Positions 1 through 8,399 are shown, counted from the stretch's first letter. The stretch is DNA of 9,792 nt from Gammaproteobacteria bacterium (GCA_029335925.2 JARJMX020000090.1:1-9792); one strand, 5' to 3'. A program made the numbers and translations. The notes: generated from the letters alone by a model not told the origin.

Positions 1-42
1 CCCTTGTCCAACGTTGAGCTGAATCGTCCAGAAAACCTTCAT
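1..42 (-). CDS. Possible 5' end of an unrecognised leftward gene (partial)
   Basis: On the minus strand an ATG at 42-40 opens a frame that stays open to the window edge, giving MKVFWTIQLNVGQG. A good Shine-Dalgarno match (GGGAG, at 55-51) lies 8 bases upstream of that ATG, which is the main support. Only 14 codons are visible and I do not recognise the protein. If real, it is divergent from murB with only 20 bases between the two starts, so the promoters would have to overlap the neighbouring genes. The alternative is that this is murB leader sequence and the open frame is chance. Confidence 0.3.
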   Translation of the reverse strand, partial: MKVFWTIQLNVGQG

Positions 43-62
43 TTCATATACTCCCGCCCACC

Positions 63-1079
63 ATGCACCTCGAAGAACACGTCTCGCTCCTAACCCACAA
101 TACCTTCCGTGTCGAGGCGCGGGCGCGCTACTTCGTGACCCTTGAGCAGCTGGAGGAGATCCCCGTTCTGCTCGCCGATGAGCGCTTGCGGACGCTGCCT
201 CGTTTGATCCTTGGCGGCGGGAGCAATGTCCTGTTCCGTGATGACTTTCCCGGGGTAGTGGTGCGGGTGGCGCTGCAGGGGATCGAGCTTCTGGATGAGG
301 ATGGAAGCCATCGCCTCGTGCGTGTGGCGGCGGGTGAGAACTGGCACGACTTCGTGCGTTGGACGGTGGAGCAGGGCTGGCCTGGGCTGGAGAACCTCTC
401 GCTCATTCCCGGCACGGTGGGCGCTGCGCCGGTGCAGAACATCGGTGCGTATGGGGTGGAACTGGCCGACGTGTGCGAGGTCGTCGAGGCGGTGGAGCTT
501 TCCACCGGCGAAACCCACACCATTGACCGCGCAGCTTGCCGGTTTGCCTACCGCGACAGTCTCTTCAAACAGCAGGCCGGGCGTTGGCTGATCACCTCCG
601 TTATCCTCCGCCTACCGAAGAGGTTTGCACCGCGGATCGATTATCCGGGGGTACGGGAGGCTTTGGGGGCGGTTGATCCCACTCCGCTAACGATCTCGGA
701 TGCCATCTGTGCCGTGCGCCGCGCCAAACTGCCGGGCCTTGCACCAGGCGAGCCCGGCAGCGTGGGCAGCTTCTTCAAGAATCCGCTCGTCCAGGCCGGG
801 CAGGCCGAGGCCCTACGGGCTTCGTACCCTGGCCTGCCTGCTTGGTCGCAGCCCGATGGCCGCTTCAAACTCTCCGCCGCCTGGCTGATCGAACAGTGTG
901 GCTGGAAGGGGTACCGCGAGGGCGATGCCGGGGTGTACGCCAAGCATGCCCTGGTGCTGGTCAACCACGGTCGGGCCACAGGAGCCGAGCTTTGGCGGCT
1001 GGCCGAGGCCATCCGTTCCTCGGTATGGGAGCGGTTTGGGGTGAGTCTTACGCCGGAGGCGCTGATCCTGCCTGCCTGA
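63..1079 (+). CDS. murB: UDP-N-acetylenolpyruvoylglucosamine reductase MurB (type I)
   Basis: MurB is the cytosolic flavoenzyme that reduces UDP-GlcNAc-enolpyruvate to UDP-MurNAc with NADPH, the second committed step of peptidoglycan precursor synthesis. The 338-residue length fits the type I (E. coli-like) family. Visible landmarks are the FAD-binding stretch LILGGGSNVLF (48-58), the IPGTVGAAPVQNIGAYG segment (115-131), and YRDS (163-166). Type I proteins also have an extra tyrosine loop, seen here as RIDYPG around Tyr194. The GSFFKNP motif (235-241) carries the catalytic serine, here Ser236. The C-terminal PEALIL carries the catalytic glutamate, here Glu332. By family knowledge these match Ser229 and Glu325 of E. 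coli. No good ribosome binding site precedes the ATG, but SLLTHNTFRV right after it aligns with the usual N-terminus, so the start is kept. All key residues are present. Convergent with the HDOD gene. Confidence 0.96.
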   Translation: MHLEEHVSLLTHNTFRVEARARYFVTLEQLEEIPVLLADERLRTLPRLILGGGSNVLFRDDFPGVVVRVALQGIELLDEDGSHRLVRVAAGENWHDFVRWTVEQGWPGLENLSLIPGTVGAAPVQNIGAYGVELADVCEVVEAVELSTGETHTIDRAACRFAYRDSLFKQQAGRWLITSVILRLPKRFAPRIDYPGVREALGAVDPTPLTISDAICAVRRAKLPGLAPGEPGSVGSFFKNPLVQAGQAEALRASYPGLPAWSQPDGRFKLSAAWLIEQCGWKGYREGDAGVYAKHALVLVNHGRATGAELWRLAEAIRSSVWERFGVSLTPEALILPA

Positions 1080-1090
1080 GCGGCTGCATC

Positions 1091-1106
1091 GGCCCGGGGG
1101 CGGGCC
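1091..1106. terminator. GC-rich hairpin between convergent murB and HDOD genes
   Basis: GGCCCG and CGGGCC form a perfect 6-bp stem around a GGGG loop in the 48-base gap between two convergent stop codons. There is no T-run on either side, so it is not a classic intrinsic terminator. It may only help transcription end or protect 3' ends. Confidence 0.3.
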
Positions 1107-1127
1107 TCCTCCATTGGGAGAGAGGGT

Positions 1128-1949
1128 TTAGTCGAGCATGGCGCGCAGGATTTCATCCATCTCATCGGCGAGCGGCGAAGCGCCGGTATCCACGCCCAGT
1201 TTTTCCGCGGCAACGACACCACTCCAGCGGTCTTCGTCGCTATCCTGCCCGCTTCTGGCCTGGAGGATGGCTACGATCACCACGTCCACGTAATCCGCTG
1301 GGCCATCGTGCGCCCGCCTGACGTTCTGACATTCGAGCACCACCTGCACCAGCGGGTCGGGGAAGTCCCAGGCGCGCAGGATCTGGCCGCCGAGGCGGGG
1401 CTGAAGCTCGGTGGCGATCTGGTCGAGCAACTCTGGGTGATGCAGCAGCTTGGGCAGCTCCTCGGCAATGGCATAGACCGGCAAGGCGCCGATGGCATGG
1501 GTCAGGCCGGCGAGCAGGGCCTGGTCGGGGTCGAGGTGGCGTTGGCGGCGGGCCAGCATCTGGGAAAGTGCAGCCACCTGAATACTGAACTCCCAGTGCT
1601 TGCGCATGCGCTGCGCAATGAGCGGCGTCCGGGCGCGGAAGCTCTGCTGGATGGAGATGGACACCACCAGCTGGCTGATGGTGCGCATCCCCAAGCGGGA
1701 GACGATCTGTGGCAGGCTGGTGATCTTAGAGAGGCCGCGGTAGAGCGGGCTGTTGGCGATCTGTACCAGACGCGTGGCGATGGCGGGGTCACGGGCGATG
1801 GCGCCGACCAAGTCTTGGGCTGTGCTGTCTTGGGACTCGGCGATGGTGCGCACCTGAAGGGCGACATCCGGCAGGGTGGGTAGGTTGAGGCCCCTGCTCT
1901 CGATGCGTTGGATGAGGGCATCGAGCAGGGCGGCATGGGTGTCGGTCAT
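1128..1949 (-). CDS. HDOD domain protein
   Basis: This is a 273-residue protein made almost entirely of one HDOD domain, a non-enzymatic relative of HD phosphohydrolases often found in signalling proteins of gammaproteobacteria. Typical features, numbered from MTDTH, are LPTLPDVALQVR (23-34), the ARDPAIATRLVQIANSPLYRG block (52-72), and an HWEFS helix (118-122). LLAGLTHAIGALP (145-157) stands where true HD enzymes have the HD metal site; Asp is replaced by Ala here, so hydrolase activity is not expected. LGGQILRAWDFPDPLV (186-201) is the usual family ending. An upstream extension of the frame exists, but the ATG at 1949 overlaps the stop of the preceding gene as ATGA, which favours translational coupling and this start. 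Partner and pathway are unknown. The acidic C-terminus (DEMDEILRAMLD) has no recognised role. Confidence 0.85.
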   Translation of the reverse strand: MTDTHAALLDALIQRIESRGLNLPTLPDVALQVRTIAESQDSTAQDLVGAIARDPAIATRLVQIANSPLYRGLSKITSLPQIVSRLGMRTISQLVVSISIQQSFRARTPLIAQRMRKHWEFSIQVAALSQMLARRQRHLDPDQALLAGLTHAIGALPVYAIAEELPKLLHHPELLDQIATELQPRLGGQILRAWDFPDPLVQVVLECQNVRRAHDGPADYVDVVIVAILQARSGQDSDEDRWSGVVAAEKLGVDTGASPLADEMDEILRAMLD

Positions 1950-2740
1950 GATCCGTATCCGCGCAGGAAGAGGTCGTAAATGGTGAAGCCGATCTCGATG
2001 ACGATCAGGATCGTAATGTACCACTCCACCCGTAGGCTGCGTTGGGCTTGCAGCAGGTCGAATAAGGTCTCGGCGGTGCGCGCGATCAGTTCAAGCTTGC
2101 GCTCCAGCGCATGGGCGCGCTCCTTGAGTTCGAACTCGTCCTCCAGGCGCAGGAACAGGGGCTCGAGCTCGGGTCGCTCCCATAGCAGTTCCGGTTTCTC
2201 GATAATCTCTGCCCGGCCGACCATGCGCTGTTGGGTGAGCAGGGTGTCGCCAATGTGGCTCAAAAGGTCGCGCGCGCGCCGTGCCCCCCGCCCATGCTGG
2301 CGCAGGTCTTGGGCCAGTGGCTCGACGCGGTCGAAGCTGCTCGCCACTTGGGTCTCATACAATCCCAGCACGCTGCTCTTGGCCAGCACGTCGGCCACCA
2401 CCTGGAGGCGCTCGACGTTGAGGTCGTGCAGAACGAGGACGTCCTTGTCCATGCCCTCACTCGCCTGTGGGTCGATGCGCAGGGTCAGCGTCTCTATTTC
2501 CGGCTGGGCCAGCGGTTCGCTGACGAAGGGACGGAGCTGGGCGAGGAAGGCCGCCTCCTCCATGGCTTCCACCTCGAACAACACCACCGCGCCGTAACGG
2601 AATAGCACGGCACGGCCGCGTGCTCCGACGGCGATAGTCAACGGCGCGCTGGCCAGACGTTCGGCCGCTTCCATCGCGCGCAGGTCGAGCCGGTCGCCCA
2701 GAAGGAGGGCACGTGCCTGGATGTGTCGTGGTGCATTCAT
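1946..2740 (-). CDS. RMD1/YagE (DUF155) family C-tail-anchored membrane protein
   Basis: This 264-residue protein matches the RMD1/YagE family (DUF155), whose yeast members Rmd1 and Rmd8 are poorly understood and whose bacterial members have no settled function. Family marks are the strand FRYGAVVLFEVE (about 47-58), DLNVERLQVVADVLAKSSVLGLYE, the RQHGRGARRARDLLSHIGDTLLTQQRMVGRAEII helix region, and a LWERPELEPLF segment. A coiled-coil-like helix (LEDEFELKERAHALERKLELIARTAE) leads into a single membrane span near residues 240-258 (WYITILIVIEIGFTIYDLFL) and a very short tail. Most of the protein is therefore probably cytoplasmic and tail-anchored. I chose the second ATG (2740) because TAGAGG lies 6 bases before it but directly abuts the first ATG (2746). 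It overlaps the HDOD gene by ATGA, so the two are probably made together. No promoter was identified upstream. Confidence 0.85.
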   Translation of the reverse strand: MNAPRHIQARALLLGDRLDLRAMEAAERLASAPLTIAVGARGRAVLFRYGAVVLFEVEAMEEAAFLAQLRPFVSEPLAQPEIETLTLRIDPQASEGMDKDVLVLHDLNVERLQVVADVLAKSSVLGLYETQVASSFDRVEPLAQDLRQHGRGARRARDLLSHIGDTLLTQQRMVGRAEIIEKPELLWERPELEPLFLRLEDEFELKERAHALERKLELIARTAETLFDLLQAQRSLRVEWYITILIVIEIGFTIYDLFLRGYGS

Positions 2741-2746
2741 ATCCAT

Positions 2747-2752
2747 CCTCTA
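2747..2752 (-). promoter_or_regulatory. Ribosome binding site that decides the DUF155 start
   Basis: TAGAGG (minus strand) touches the ATG at 2746 but is spaced 6 bases from the ATG at 2740. The second ATG is therefore the more plausible start. Confidence 0.55.
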
Positions 2753-2785
2753 GGTGGCCTTATGCCTGACAAGCAGCGATTAGAA

Positions 2786-2930
2786 GGCTGTTAAAAAACG
2801 CTTTCAACAACCTGTTAAAGCAAACCAGGGATGGCTTGGAAGATCTGATCTTCCAAGCCCGTCGTGGATATGCCCCGCGACGAGATCGAGATGAACTGAA
2901 AAAATCCATGGATGGATTTTTTCCAGTATT
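2786..2930. repeat. Cluster of intergenic palindromes, likely a dispersed repeat remnant
   Basis: Most of the gap between the lipoprotein gene and the DUF155 gene consists of inverted repeats. The first is an imperfect 7-bp stem, 2786-2792 with 2806-2812, with one mismatch that becomes a G-U pair in minus-strand RNA. The second is a perfect 13-bp stem, 2833-2845 with 2847-2859, separated by a single base and containing AGATCT. The third is CGTCG at 2860-2864 with CGACG at 2878-2882. The fourth is an 11-bp stem, 2899-2909 with 2912-2922. A ten-base box, CCAGGGATGG (2825-2834), recurs as CCATGGATGG (2906-2915). The density and the shared box suggest a mobile or dispersed non-coding element rather than a gene; no open frame of note is seen. 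Confidence 0.55.
2896..2926 (-). terminator. Likely intrinsic terminator of the lipoprotein gene
   Basis: Starting 7 bases after the lipoprotein stop, the minus strand folds into an 11-bp stem (2899-2909 with 2912-2922). Its 3' arm ends in six Ts, and outer CTG/CAG bases can add to it with a bulge. The A6/T6 symmetry means it could also work on the plus strand. The stem is AT-rich, so strength is uncertain. Confidence 0.5.
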
Positions 2931-2933
2931 TCC

Positions 2934-3527
2934 TTAGAAATCTGCGGGCGGGGCCGGCGGGGTCTTGCCTTTGGTCCCGGCCTCTGTGCCCATGCTTTGC
3001 AGTATGGACTCTACGGAGGTGAAGAACTTGCGGTAGAACTCACGCTCGGTGATGGTCTCATCACTGGTCTTGACCATCGCATCGGCGCTCTGGCCGATGG
3101 GGAGCGAGACCGAGCCGATCAGGCTCACCCCGATGCTGGCCGGAGTGGCGGACTTCTTCAGGTCATAGGTGCTGCGCAAACCGTTGGCGTACAGCGTGCT
3201 GCCGCCATCCGGGTCGGGCAGGCAAACCACAGTTATCTCCACCACCGTACTGCGGTCGCTGTCGGTCCGGTAGGACTTACGTCCCTTGATCTTGTCGGTG
3301 GACAGCGCGTCGGTGAGGTATCCATCGCCAAGCAACGCCCGGTTGGCGGCGGCGCAGGCCGTTTGCGCATCCACGGCGAAGGGCTTTTGGAACGGGCTGT
3401 CGTTGGATGGCGTAGGCTCTTTGCCTGCCGTGCGCGATGTGAGGCTGCCACAGGCTGACAAGGCCAGACTCGTAGCCAGCAGCAGTACACCAAGCCCCAG
3501 AGGGCGATGTGCAGAGAAGCGGTTCAT
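2934..3527 (-). CDS. DUF2242-like lipoprotein
   Basis: This is a 197-residue predicted lipoprotein. The N-terminus MNRFSAHRPLGLGVLLLATSLALSAC has a basic start, a hydrophobic core and an LSAC lipobox, so Cys26 should be lipidated and the protein anchored in the cell envelope. Residue 27 is Gly, not Asp, so by the +2 rule it is more likely sorted to the outer membrane. The body has AANRALLGDGYLTDALSTDKIKGRKSY followed by VVEITVVCLPDPDGGSTLYANGLRSTYDL. This pattern resembles the uncharacterised DUF2242 family (recognised from memory, so moderate certainty). The C-terminus is a short Pro/Lys-rich tail. The frame could begin further upstream at 3617, but only the ATG at 3527 places the signal peptide at the N-terminus. 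No strong ribosome binding site is seen. Function is unknown. Confidence 0.75.
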   Translation of the reverse strand: MNRFSAHRPLGLGVLLLATSLALSACGSLTSRTAGKEPTPSNDSPFQKPFAVDAQTACAAANRALLGDGYLTDALSTDKIKGRKSYRTDSDRSTVVEITVVCLPDPDGGSTLYANGLRSTYDLKKSATPASIGVSLIGSVSLPIGQSADAMVKTSDETITEREFYRKFFTSVESILQSMGTEAGTKGKTPPAPPADF

Positions 3528-3576
3528 GGCAGCGGGGCGGTCATGGAGGGGATAAGAAGCATTTGAAAAACATACT

Positions 3577-3601
3577 CCCCTCCCCTTGGATAAGGGAGGG
3601 G
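3577..3601 (-). repeat. GC-rich hairpin between ettA and the lipoprotein gene
   Basis: CCCCTCCC (3577-3584) pairs perfectly with GGGAGGGG (3594-3601), with TT/AA able to extend the stem inward. On the minus strand a five-T run follows about eight bases later, which is too distant for a standard terminator. It lies in the leader of the lipoprotein gene, downstream of ettA's own terminator. It could be a dispersed repeat or a back-up or attenuator-like structure; the sequence does not decide. Confidence 0.4.
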
Positions 3602-3668
3602 ACTTGGTATAGGCCAAGCTTTTCTCTTTGGCATGATACTAAGCTGTGATGAGGTCCGACCGGAAACG

Positions 3669-3690
3669 AAAACCCCCTCGGCGGAGGGGG
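3669..3690 (-). terminator. Intrinsic terminator of ettA
   Basis: Just after the ettA stop, the minus strand has CCCCCTC, a 4-base loop and GAGGGGG (3690-3684 with 3679-3673). TTTT follows at once (3672-3669), then CGTTT. The strong 7-bp stem plus T-run is a classic rho-independent terminator for leftward transcription. Confidence 0.8.
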
Positions 3691-3701
3691 CAATCAGAGG
3701 C

Positions 3702-5369
<1,668 letters not shown>

Positions 5370-5420
5370 GCCGAGCTTTGCTATGAGGAAAATGGGTGTG
5401 CCGGATTATGCGGAAAAAGT

Positions 5421-5450
5421 TGGATCGCGGCGAGGGCGCCGCTCCTACGT
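5421..5450 (-). repeat. REP-like hairpin element between ettA and the vWA gene
   Basis: On the minus strand the sequence reads GTAGGAG followed by GCGGCG, a four-base loop CCCT and CGCCGC, then GAT. The stem (5427-5432 with 5437-5442) is perfect. A GTAG head in front of a GCGGC hairpin is the layout of REP sequences of Pseudomonas and relatives, which are mobilised by RAYT (REP-associated tyrosine) transposases. No RAYT gene is in the window. It sits in the divergent gap and argues that the open frame upstream of 5449 is not coding. Confidence 0.6.
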
Positions 5451-7284
5451 GAGCTGTGATCACCATCGCATACGATCACCATGGGGGCGTTTTGCCGTTT
5501 GGGTCGCCGTTTTTTTGACGTTATTCGCGGTTCTCGGTTTTTTGCCGGCTTGGGCCGAGACCATCCAGGAGCCCCCCCTGCCGCCTGCCACTCTGGCCGA
5601 GCCCGGCAAGCCTTTGCCTGTGCCTGAGGTGCGGGTGCTGATCGACGTCTCCGGCAGCATGAAGCGCACCGACCCGCGCAACCTGCGCGCTCCGGCCCTG
5701 CGCCTCTTGGTCGGCCTGTTGCCGCCGGAGGCCCAGGGGGGGCTGTGGTTCTTCGGTGAGGACGTGCGCGAGCTGCTCAAGCCCGCCCCGGTGACGGAGG
5801 CCTGGCGCAAGGCCGCGCTCGCCGCTGCGGGCCGGATCACCTCGGTGGCCCCGTTCACGAATATCGGCGCGGCACTGGAGGCCGCGCTGGCCGGTTGGGA
5901 GCCCGCCGCCAGCCAGGACGTGCGCAGGCATGTCATCCTGCTGACCGATGGCATGGTGGATATCAGCAAGGAGGAGGGGGGCAACCTGAAGGCGCGCCAG
6001 GCCATCCTCGACACGCTGCTCCCGCGTGCACAGCAGCTCGGTGCGCGGCTGCACACCATCGCCCTCTCCGGCGAGGCGGACCACGACCTGCTGCAGGCCC
6101 TGGCGCGTGGCACGGACGGTGTCTACGAGCGCACTGACGATGCGGCCCAGCTGCAGCGGATCTTCCTGCGTCTATTCGAGAAGAGCGCTCCGCGCGATGC
6201 CCTGCCGCTCAAGGACAATGCCTTCAGCGTGGATGCCACGGTGTCCCAGCTGACCTTGCTGGTGTTCCGCCTGCCGGACGCGGCGCCCACCCGCATCCTC
6301 ACGCCCGATGGGCGGGCGGTGGACGAGGCCGGGGCAGCGCGAATACCCGGCTGGCGCTGGGCGCGGGAGGAGGGGTATGACCTCGTCACCATCGACCGGC
6401 CCATGCCAGGGCGCTGGCGCATCCAGGCCGCCCTAGATCCCGACAACCGCGCCCTGATCCTCTCCGACCTGCGCCTGAACAGCCTGCCGCTGCCTAACAC
6501 CCTGTACTTGGGCGAACAGGTGGACTGGGCGGTGTGGTTTACCGAGAAGGGCGAGCTGCTCAAGGACGAGCGCTTCCATAACTCCGTCTCGCTCAAGCTC
6601 GCCCGCGGCCCCGCGGGCGAGGCGCTGCGCGAGCGCTTCGTCGCCGACCAGGGGCGGGGTGGAGATGTCGTGGCGGGCGATGGGGTGATCAACCAGCGTC
6701 TGGGTGATGGCCTGCGGCCGGGGCCGCAGCTGTTGCTGCTGGAGGCCAGCGCCAAGACCTTCACCCGCCTGATCCGCCACGATTTTGACGTCGATCCCAC
6801 CGAGCTGATGCAGGTCAGCATCAAGCCCGTGGGCGAGGGGGCTGGGCGCCATTACCACGTTAGTGCTGAGGTGGATGCAAGCCGGGTACGCGTCAGTGAG
6901 GCGACGATCAGCGGCGTGCTCGACTGCCCACCGGCTGGCCCCCTGCCGGTGGGGATGGTGGCCGGGGAGGCGGGGTTTGCCCTTGACCTGACCCCCGAGC
7001 AGTCACGCAAGGCGTGTAGTCTGAAGCTGCGTCTGGACGGGCGCCTGGTCAATGGCCGTCCAATCGCCTGGCCTGCCCCGGTGCGGCCGCTCGTCCCGCT
7101 GCCCGCCGCGGCCCCGGCGGCCACCGAGGAACCGGCACTGTCGGGCGGCTGGTCGGTGATCGCCGGAGTGGTGGGCGGCACCAACCTGCTGGCGGGCCTT
7201 TTGGCATGGGGCTTGCTGAGCTTCCTTCGCCGTCGCAAGCAGCAGCAGATCGCTGACGTGCTGAAAGGGTTTGCCACATCATGA
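5449..7284 (+). CDS. Exported, membrane-anchored von Willebrand factor A (vWA) domain protein
   Basis: This protein has 611 residues if started at GTG 5449. The N-terminus has a hydrophobic stretch (about 16-35) ending in AWA-E, a probable Sec signal peptide or signal anchor. A vWA domain follows (about 60-245) with a complete metal-ion-dependent adhesion site: DVSGSM (66-71), Thr137 in TNIGAAL, and LTDGMVD with Asp167. Metal-dependent ligand binding is therefore likely. The next 320 residues look like beta-rich envelope domains; I recognise no family there. A single C-terminal span (about 568-593, VIAGVVGGTNLLAGLLAWGLLSFL) is followed by RRRKQQQ, placing the tail in the cytoplasm and the bulk in the periplasm. 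The layout resembles gammaproteobacterial TIGR03503-type proteins (from memory). The ATG at 5368 would overlap ettA's start codon and read through a REP-like hairpin, so GTG 5449 is preferred. That choice is uncertain because its ribosome binding site is weak. It overlaps the next gene by ATGA. Confidence 0.8.
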   Translation: MSCDHHRIRSPWGRFAVWVAVFLTLFAVLGFLPAWAETIQEPPLPPATLAEPGKPLPVPEVRVLIDVSGSMKRTDPRNLRAPALRLLVGLLPPEAQGGLWFFGEDVRELLKPAPVTEAWRKAALAAAGRITSVAPFTNIGAALEAALAGWEPAASQDVRRHVILLTDGMVDISKEEGGNLKARQAILDTLLPRAQQLGARLHTIALSGEADHDLLQALARGTDGVYERTDDAAQLQRIFLRLFEKSAPRDALPLKDNAFSVDATVSQLTLLVFRLPDAAPTRILTPDGRAVDEAGAARIPGWRWAREEGYDLVTIDRPMPGRWRIQAALDPDNRALILSDLRLNSLPLPNTLYLGEQVDWAVWFTEKGELLKDERFHNSVSLKLARGPAGEALRERFVADQGRGGDVVAGDGVINQRLGDGLRPGPQLLLLEASAKTFTRLIRHDFDVDPTELMQVSIKPVGEGAGRHYHVSAEVDASRVRVSEATISGVLDCPPAGPLPVGMVAGEAGFALDLTPEQSRKACSLKLRLDGRLVNGRPIAWPAPVRPLVPLPAAAPAATEEPALSGGWSVIAGVVGGTNLLAGLLAWGLLSFLRRRKQQQIADVLKGFATS

Positions 7285-8399
7285 GCGCCGAAATTCAAAC
7301 CAGCCTCTTTCTCCTCACCGCCGAGGTCGCCGTGGTGACCGGCGTGGCTGCCCTGGTGGCGGCAGGACTCGCCTGGGCGCACGGGCGGGCTCGGTTGAAG
7401 GCAGCCGAGGCCCTGCGCGATGCCGCGGCCAGGCTGCCGGGGGAGGGCGAGGTGGTGCAGACAGCGCGGGACCTGTTGGGCGAGTTCGCCCGTGCCTCCC
7501 TCACCCGGGATGCGGAGGTGTTGGCCGGCTTGCCGGCTCGTCTGCTGAGTCTGCGGCAGGTCATCGAAGCCGCTGCGGCGCCCGCCGCGCCGGAGGTCGA
7601 TCCGGCCCAGGCCCAGGAGGCTTGGGAGGCGGAGCGGGCGCGCTTGCAGGCGAAGGTTGAGGGGCTGGAGCAGCAGCGCGCGCAAATCCAGCAACACCTG
7701 GATACGGCGCTTGGAACGATCAATGCCCTGGTGCAGGAGTACGGCCGGGGTCGGGGACAGGAGGTTGCTCCGACCGCCGAGGCCCTGTTGCAGGCGTTGT
7801 TACAGGTCGGGGCGGCGGCTCCCGCGTTCGCTGCAGCAGGGGGGGCAGCCTCCGCCGAGGACACCACCTCTCGGCCGGATATCAAGGCGAAGGCAGGGGC
7901 ACAGGCCGCGGAGGAGGGGATGATGGGCTTGTCCATCAATGATCAAGTGGTGGTCGACAATCCGGAAGAACCGCCTGCCCCCGGCGAGCCTGAGGTGGTT
8001 CCCCCGGCGTCAACCCCGGTCGCTGCGGCTGATATCGATGCCCTGCTGGAGGATGTGCTGGGAGCTGCTGCTGTGGAGCCGAAATCCGAGGCAGCTTCTG
8101 GGAAGGGGACTATCGGAGACGTTGCAGTCACGTCGCCGCAAGCAGAGGGGATCGACGATCAGGGTCTGGATCTGTCGGTGCCCATAGAGCCGCTGTCCGC
8201 ACATGGTCCGGAAAGGGGGTATGACGCGCCTGCCCCGTCCCCGGGTGAAGCTGGGAAGGATGAGCTTGATGAGCTGGATATCGATGCCCTGCTCGACGCC
8301 GAGCTTAGGCGTCAGGCCCGGCTGCTGACGCCCACGGAGGCGCCGGTGGATGATCTATACGATCTAGCCCGGCTGGATGAACCGGGCACAAAAAAGTAG
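7281..8399 (+). CDS. Membrane-anchored coiled-coil protein with two FliM-like DIDALL motifs
   Basis: I do not recognise a family for this 372-residue protein. Residues 8-33 form a single membrane span (FLLTAEVAVVTGVAALVAAGLAWA) followed by HGRARLK, which predicts the N-terminus outside and the rest in the cytoplasm. Helical segments follow, with a coiled-coil-like stretch at about 108-155 (EAWEAERARLQAKVEGLEQQRAQI). From about 180 the chain is Ala/Pro/Glu-rich and probably disordered. Two near-identical acidic motifs lie in that tail: DIDALLEDVLG (251-261) and DIDALLDAELR (333-343). They resemble the EIDALL peptide by which FliM binds CheY-phosphate. The gene starts inside the vWA stop (ATGA), so the two are probably coupled. 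Its last codons are ACA AAA AAG TAG, a slippery heptamer, and the -1 frame continues into the STAS gene. The annotated end may therefore be only one of two products. Confidence 0.75.
   Translation: MSAEIQTSLFLLTAEVAVVTGVAALVAAGLAWAHGRARLKAAEALRDAAARLPGEGEVVQTARDLLGEFARASLTRDAEVLAGLPARLLSLRQVIEAAAAPAAPEVDPAQAQEAWEAERARLQAKVEGLEQQRAQIQQHLDTALGTINALVQEYGRGRGQEVAPTAEALLQALLQVGAAAPAFAAAGGAASAEDTTSRPDIKAKAGAQAAEEGMMGLSINDQVVVDNPEEPPAPGEPEVVPPASTPVAAADIDALLEDVLGAAAVEPKSEAASGKGTIGDVAVTSPQAEGIDDQGLDLSVPIEPLSAHGPERGYDAPAPSPGEAGKDELDELDIDALLDAELRRQARLLTPTEAPVDDLYDLARLDEPGTKK
8390..8396 (+). promoter_or_regulatory. Candidate -1 ribosomal frameshift site (A AAA AAG)
   Basis: The zero frame reads ACA AAA AAG TAG, so A AAA AAG is in the correct phase for a canonical -1 slippery heptamer, the same one used in E. 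coli dnaX. The stop follows at once. The -1 frame reads AAA AAA GTA GCC GCC and stays open into the STAS domain and its stop at 8807. A small hairpin, CGCCA/TGGCG (8401-8405 with 8410-8414), begins 4 bases downstream. A 6-bp stem, GCCCGG/CCGGGC (8367-8372 with 8382-8387), lies just upstream. The frameshifted product would be 509 residues. A one-base deletion in the A-run, real or by sequencing error, would look the same. Confidence 0.5.

Noticed and set aside
5456..5482. GTGATCAC palindrome and direct repeat GATCACCAT (5458 and 5474) as an operator
   Set aside because: The repeat falls within the likely coding start of the vWA gene, is short, and matches no regulator site I can name with confidence.
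6852..7697. Antisense open frame of 281 codons across the vWA and coiled-coil genes
   Set aside because: It spans the junction of two overlapping plus-strand genes, has low-complexity shadow composition, and shows no domain.
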